NCBI GenBank assembly: GCA_050123275.1
Contig: JASFHK010000017.1
Span: 1-25,388 of the forward strand
Origin: E44-bin88 sp050123275
GTDB lineage: Bacteria; Chloroflexota; Dehalococcoidia; Dehalococcoidales; BS750m-G39
Length of the DNA: 25,388 nt
Reading direction: 5' to 3'
Below, piece after piece: positions 23,231-25,388 of the stretch. The number at the start of each line of letters is the position of its first letter. Position 1 is the stretch's first letter. The notes below the pieces were generated by a model, which was given only the letters and a program-made list of their open reading frames with translations, was not told the DNA's origin and made no database searches. The translations under genes and the position numbers were made by a program.

Positions 23231-24068
23231 GGCTAGTGCTCTCTTCCTGTGCAGAACTGGGCACGATGTCGGCACCGCCCTCGGACGTTTTCTCGACCTC
23301 GGCGATACGTTTCTTATATTTCTTATCGCGGCCGGTATCCTTCTTCTGAGCCGACGCACCCCGCAGGCCTCCCCAACCGCCTATCCAGTACTGCACGCCG
23401 ATGCGGAACAGGTTGGAGGTTATCCAGAAGAGAGCCAGCCCGCTGGGGAAGGACAGGGTCAACCAGGCAAACATGATGGGCATTATCCAGAGCATCAGGC
23501 TGCTCTGTGTCTTCTGCGAGGGGTCGACGACGGGCGCCTGCACCATCTTCTGCTGCACCCACATCGTTCCCCCCACCAGTATGGCCAGAACTATGTCGCC
23601 GCTGGACAGGTGGAACCAGAGGAAATCGTTAGACAGAGGAATCGAGGAATATACCACCGGCCATGAGTAGAGATAGTTGGAAAGCCCCGCCAGATTCTCC
23701 GGGATTACCGCCAGCACCCGCATTATCGACTGGAAGAGGGCAATCCAGACCGGCATCTGGATTAACATGGGTAGTATACAGCCCGCGGGGCTCACCCCCG
23801 ACTCTTTGTAGAGCTTCATCTGCTCCTGGGCCATCTTCTCTTTATCTTTGGCGTACTTCTTCTTGAGCTCGGCCAGCTTGGGCTGAAGGTCCTGCATCGC
23901 CTTGGAGGAGCGGGTCTGCTTAATCGTCAGGGGCAACATGGCGGCGTTGACGACGAGCGTCAGGGCGATAACCGCCAGGCCTAAATTATTGAAAAGATAG
24001 TGACTCAGTACGACGAGTACGTTCGTCACCGGCTGTATTGCAATTATGTCCCACCAGTTAAGACCCAA
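23118..24068 (-). CDS. yidC: YidC/Oxa1-type membrane protein insertase
   Basis: A 316-aa insertase that puts membrane proteins into the cytoplasmic membrane, with or without SecYEG. It lacks the large periplasmic domain of proteobacterial YidC, like Gram-positive SpoIIIJ. Hydrophobic segments fall at about 28-48, 95-118, 155-175, 192-206 and 208-228; the conserved groove arginine is R53 (KQTRSSKAM), followed by the cytoplasmic coiled coil (58-90). The tail from 241 on is highly charged and ends in RRGGGHRRKRG, suited to ribosome binding. The start is TTG 24068 with GAGAGG 8 nt upstream. The last 113 nt overlap jag. Confidence 0.95.
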   Translation of the reverse strand: MGLNWWDIIAIQPVTNVLVVLSHYLFNNLGLAVIALTLVVNAAMLPLTIKQTRSSKAMQDLQPKLAELKKKYAKDKEKMAQEQMKLYKESGVSPAGCILPMLIQMPVWIALFQSIMRVLAVIPENLAGLSNYLYSWPVVYSSIPLSNDFLWFHLSSGDIVLAILVGGTMWVQQKMVQAPVVDPSQKTQSSLMLWIMPIMFAWLTLSFPSGLALFWITSNLFRIGVQYWIGGWGGLRGASAQKKDTGRDKKYKKRIAEVEKTSEGGADIVPSSAQEESTSHEESGDKRQERGGSHPKSIRDTKPKSRRGGGHRRKRG

Positions 24069-24085
24069 TGAAATCTACCTCTCTC

Positions 24086-25252
24086 TTAGTTAAAAGGCTG
24101 GTTCCACAACCTGACGCCGGTCTCGGCATTAAAGGCGTGCAGGTTCTGTTCCTGTGTATAAACATAAAGAATGTCTCCGCTCACGGACAGCGGTGCGTAA
24201 ACCGTCTCTTCCAAATCGGCGAAAAGCACCAGCTGGTTGCTGGCTATATCTACGGCGTATATCACACCGTCCTCGGTGGCCACCATCACCCTGTCCCCGG
24301 CCAGCGCCGGCCAAGAACGTACCGGGCTCTCCAAATCCAAGGCGGCTATCTGCACACCGGTGGAGGCATTAAGTACGTAGAGCTTACCGTCGAAACAGCC
24401 GATATAGAGGGCATCGCCGACGATTACCGCCCTGGTCCAGAACCACTTCTCAGCCTGGAAGTCCCATTTCAAAGTGCCGTCGGCGGCATCCAGGGCGTAG
24501 AAATAGCGGTCGAGCGTGCCGACGTAAACCGTGCCGTCGGCCACCAGCGGCGCGGAGGCAAAAGCCCCTTCCGATTCGAAGTGCCACTGCTCGGTGCCGT
24601 CGGCGGCGTTCAGGGCGTAGAACTTCTTGTCGAAGGAACCCACGTAGAGCGTGCCCGCGTCATAGACGGGGGTCGACCATATCTTGTCACCGGTGGGAAA
24701 CTCCCAGAGAAAATCGCCGGTCTCCGCGTCCAGAGCGTAAACGTTGCCGTCGGAGCAGGTGAAAAAGACCATATTCTCACCCGCGGCCACGGCGCCGACG
24801 ATGGCGTCCATATTACCCTCGCGGGGATAGACCCAGCGCGAAGCCCCCGACTCGGCGTTGTAAGCATAGACCTTGCCGTTATAGCCGGCAAGGTAGACCA
24901 GCTCTCCGTAGACGGTGGGGTCGCCGTAAACGGCCACCGGTGTCGTCCCCCCGGAACAGCCGAAGCCACCCGAAACCGCCGCGCCGGTCAGGGTTACCTC
25001 CCAACGCCGCACCCCGGTTTCCAGGTTAATCGCCACCAGCTTACCCTCCCCCGACGGAGAAGAGCAGCCGAAACCACCGGACTGCGCCAGAGAGGGCGCC
25101 AAAAATATCGTGTCCTCGGTCACGGTGGCGCCGGAACCGCCGGACGGGGAACTACTGATACCGTAGCAACCCACCGCCAGCAGCGTCACCAAAAGCATAG
25201 TTATCAACAGGCCGATTTTGCCCGCCGAGAGCGCTCTTTTTCTTGTCCTCAC
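24086..25252 (-). CDS. BamB-like beta-propeller lipoprotein (PQQ-repeat)
   Basis: A 388-aa exported protein. The signal peptide ends in the lipobox LLAVGC, so Cys29 should be lipidated. The mature part consists of about eight repeats of the PQQ/pyrrolo-quinoline type, each with a YALDAxTGxxxW-like core (for example NVYALDAETGDFLW and FYALNAADGTEQW), enough for a closed eight-bladed propeller like BamB. Residues for PQQ binding or dehydrogenase activity are not evident, so a scaffold role is more likely. A heptad SGGFGCS occurs twice near the N-terminus (58-64 and 94-100). The start GTG 25252 immediately follows the yidD stop (TAAGTG), and yidC follows after 17 nt. Confidence 0.9.
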   Translation of the reverse strand: MRTRKRALSAGKIGLLITMLLVTLLAVGCYGISSSPSGGSGATVTEDTIFLAPSLAQSGGFGCSSPSGEGKLVAINLETGVRRWEVTLTGAAVSGGFGCSGGTTPVAVYGDPTVYGELVYLAGYNGKVYAYNAESGASRWVYPREGNMDAIVGAVAAGENMVFFTCSDGNVYALDAETGDFLWEFPTGDKIWSTPVYDAGTLYVGSFDKKFYALNAADGTEQWHFESEGAFASAPLVADGTVYVGTLDRYFYALDAADGTLKWDFQAEKWFWTRAVIVGDALYIGCFDGKLYVLNASTGVQIAALDLESPVRSWPALAGDRVMVATEDGVIYAVDIASNQLVLFADLEETVYAPLSVSGDILYVYTQEQNLHAFNAETGVRLWNQPFN

Positions 25253-25388
25253 TTAGCCATTGCCTCCAGAATCGGTATGCGGCACGGGGTCGTAGCCGCC
25301 GTCATGAAAGGGGTGGCAGCGGGAAAGGCGCTTGGCACCCATCCAGCCCCCCTTGAAAAAGCCATAACGGGATATAGCCTCGTAGGTG
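25253..25388 (-). CDS. yidD: YidD membrane protein insertion efficiency factor (partial)
   Basis: The C-terminal 44 codons of YidD; the N-terminus lies beyond the right edge of the window. The family pattern is clear: YEAISRYGFFKGGWMG, RLSRCHPF and GGYDPVP. YidD is a small amphipathic membrane-associated protein that assists insertion of proteins through YidC. Its position before yidC matches the widespread rpmH-rnpA-yidD-yidC-jag order. The stop TAA directly abuts the GTG of the lipoprotein gene, so the genes are translationally coupled. Confidence 0.93.
   Translation of the reverse strand, partial: TYEAISRYGFFKGGWMGAKRLSRCHPFHDGGYDPVPHTDSGGNG

Noticed and set aside
23231..23359. 43-residue N-terminal extension of Jag
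   Set aside because: Arg/Pro-rich and unlike the family. It is read out of frame over the yidC tail, and the Jag-N domain begins at residue 1 of the shorter form.

Overview
The window is a densely packed, GC-rich bacterial chromosome segment in which most genes lie on the minus strand. Several things suggest Chloroflexota, most likely a Dehalococcoidia-like lineage: frequent TTG and GTG starts, a type-2 (GIHH) isoleucyl-tRNA synthetase behind a T-box leader, two DUF169 genes, tandem DegV genes, an EFR1-type flavodoxin/ferredoxin protein and an ADP-forming acyl-CoA ligase subunit. This is inference from gene content. No rRNA or unambiguous marker tree is available here.

Layout. 1-2700: four tRNA genes (Tyr, Thr, Glu, Gln; all minus strand) interleaved with an EFR1-type ferredoxin gene, a two-helix micro-protein and a DUF169 gene. 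2678-3909 (plus): rnc, a 47-aa basic protein and acylphosphatase. 3906-8524 (minus): M42 peptidase, metallo-beta-lactamase-fold hydrolase, mobA-like gene, moeA, DUF362 protein and a 74-aa orphan, that is, molybdenum-cofactor genes embedded in a housekeeping run. 8563-13160 (minus): P-loop kinase, alpha/beta hydrolase, two tandem DegV genes, and a PadR regulator with its HAAS/DUF1700-like membrane partner. 13370-13513: a 47-aa membrane micro-protein with unusual flanking complementary sequence. 13674-17118 (minus): a three-gene operon of ATP-grasp acyl-CoA ligase subunit, adenylate-forming enzyme with degenerate motifs, and FabF. 17298-18407 (plus): HtrA-like lipoprotein protease. 18404-25388 (minus): yidD (partial), a beta-propeller lipoprotein, yidC, jag, a second DUF169 gene, then T-box and ileS.

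How the genes fit together. The right end is the conserved yidD-yidC-jag membrane-insertion block with a BamB-like lipoprotein inserted in it. MobA and MoeA act at successive late steps of molybdenum-cofactor maturation. FabF and the adenylate-forming protein are translationally coupled and probably share an acyl substrate. The PadR gene and the membrane gene after it form a typical regulator/effector pair.

No mobile element, prophage, CRISPR array or defence island is visible. The best candidates for undescribed biology are: the adenylate-forming protein lacking its catalytic lysine, in an operon with FabF and an ATP-grasp subunit; a 113-nt out-of-frame overlap between yidC and jag; an apparent 5'-leader/3'-hairpin-loop complementarity around a 47-aa membrane protein gene; and an RNase III lacking one of its metal-binding acidic residues.
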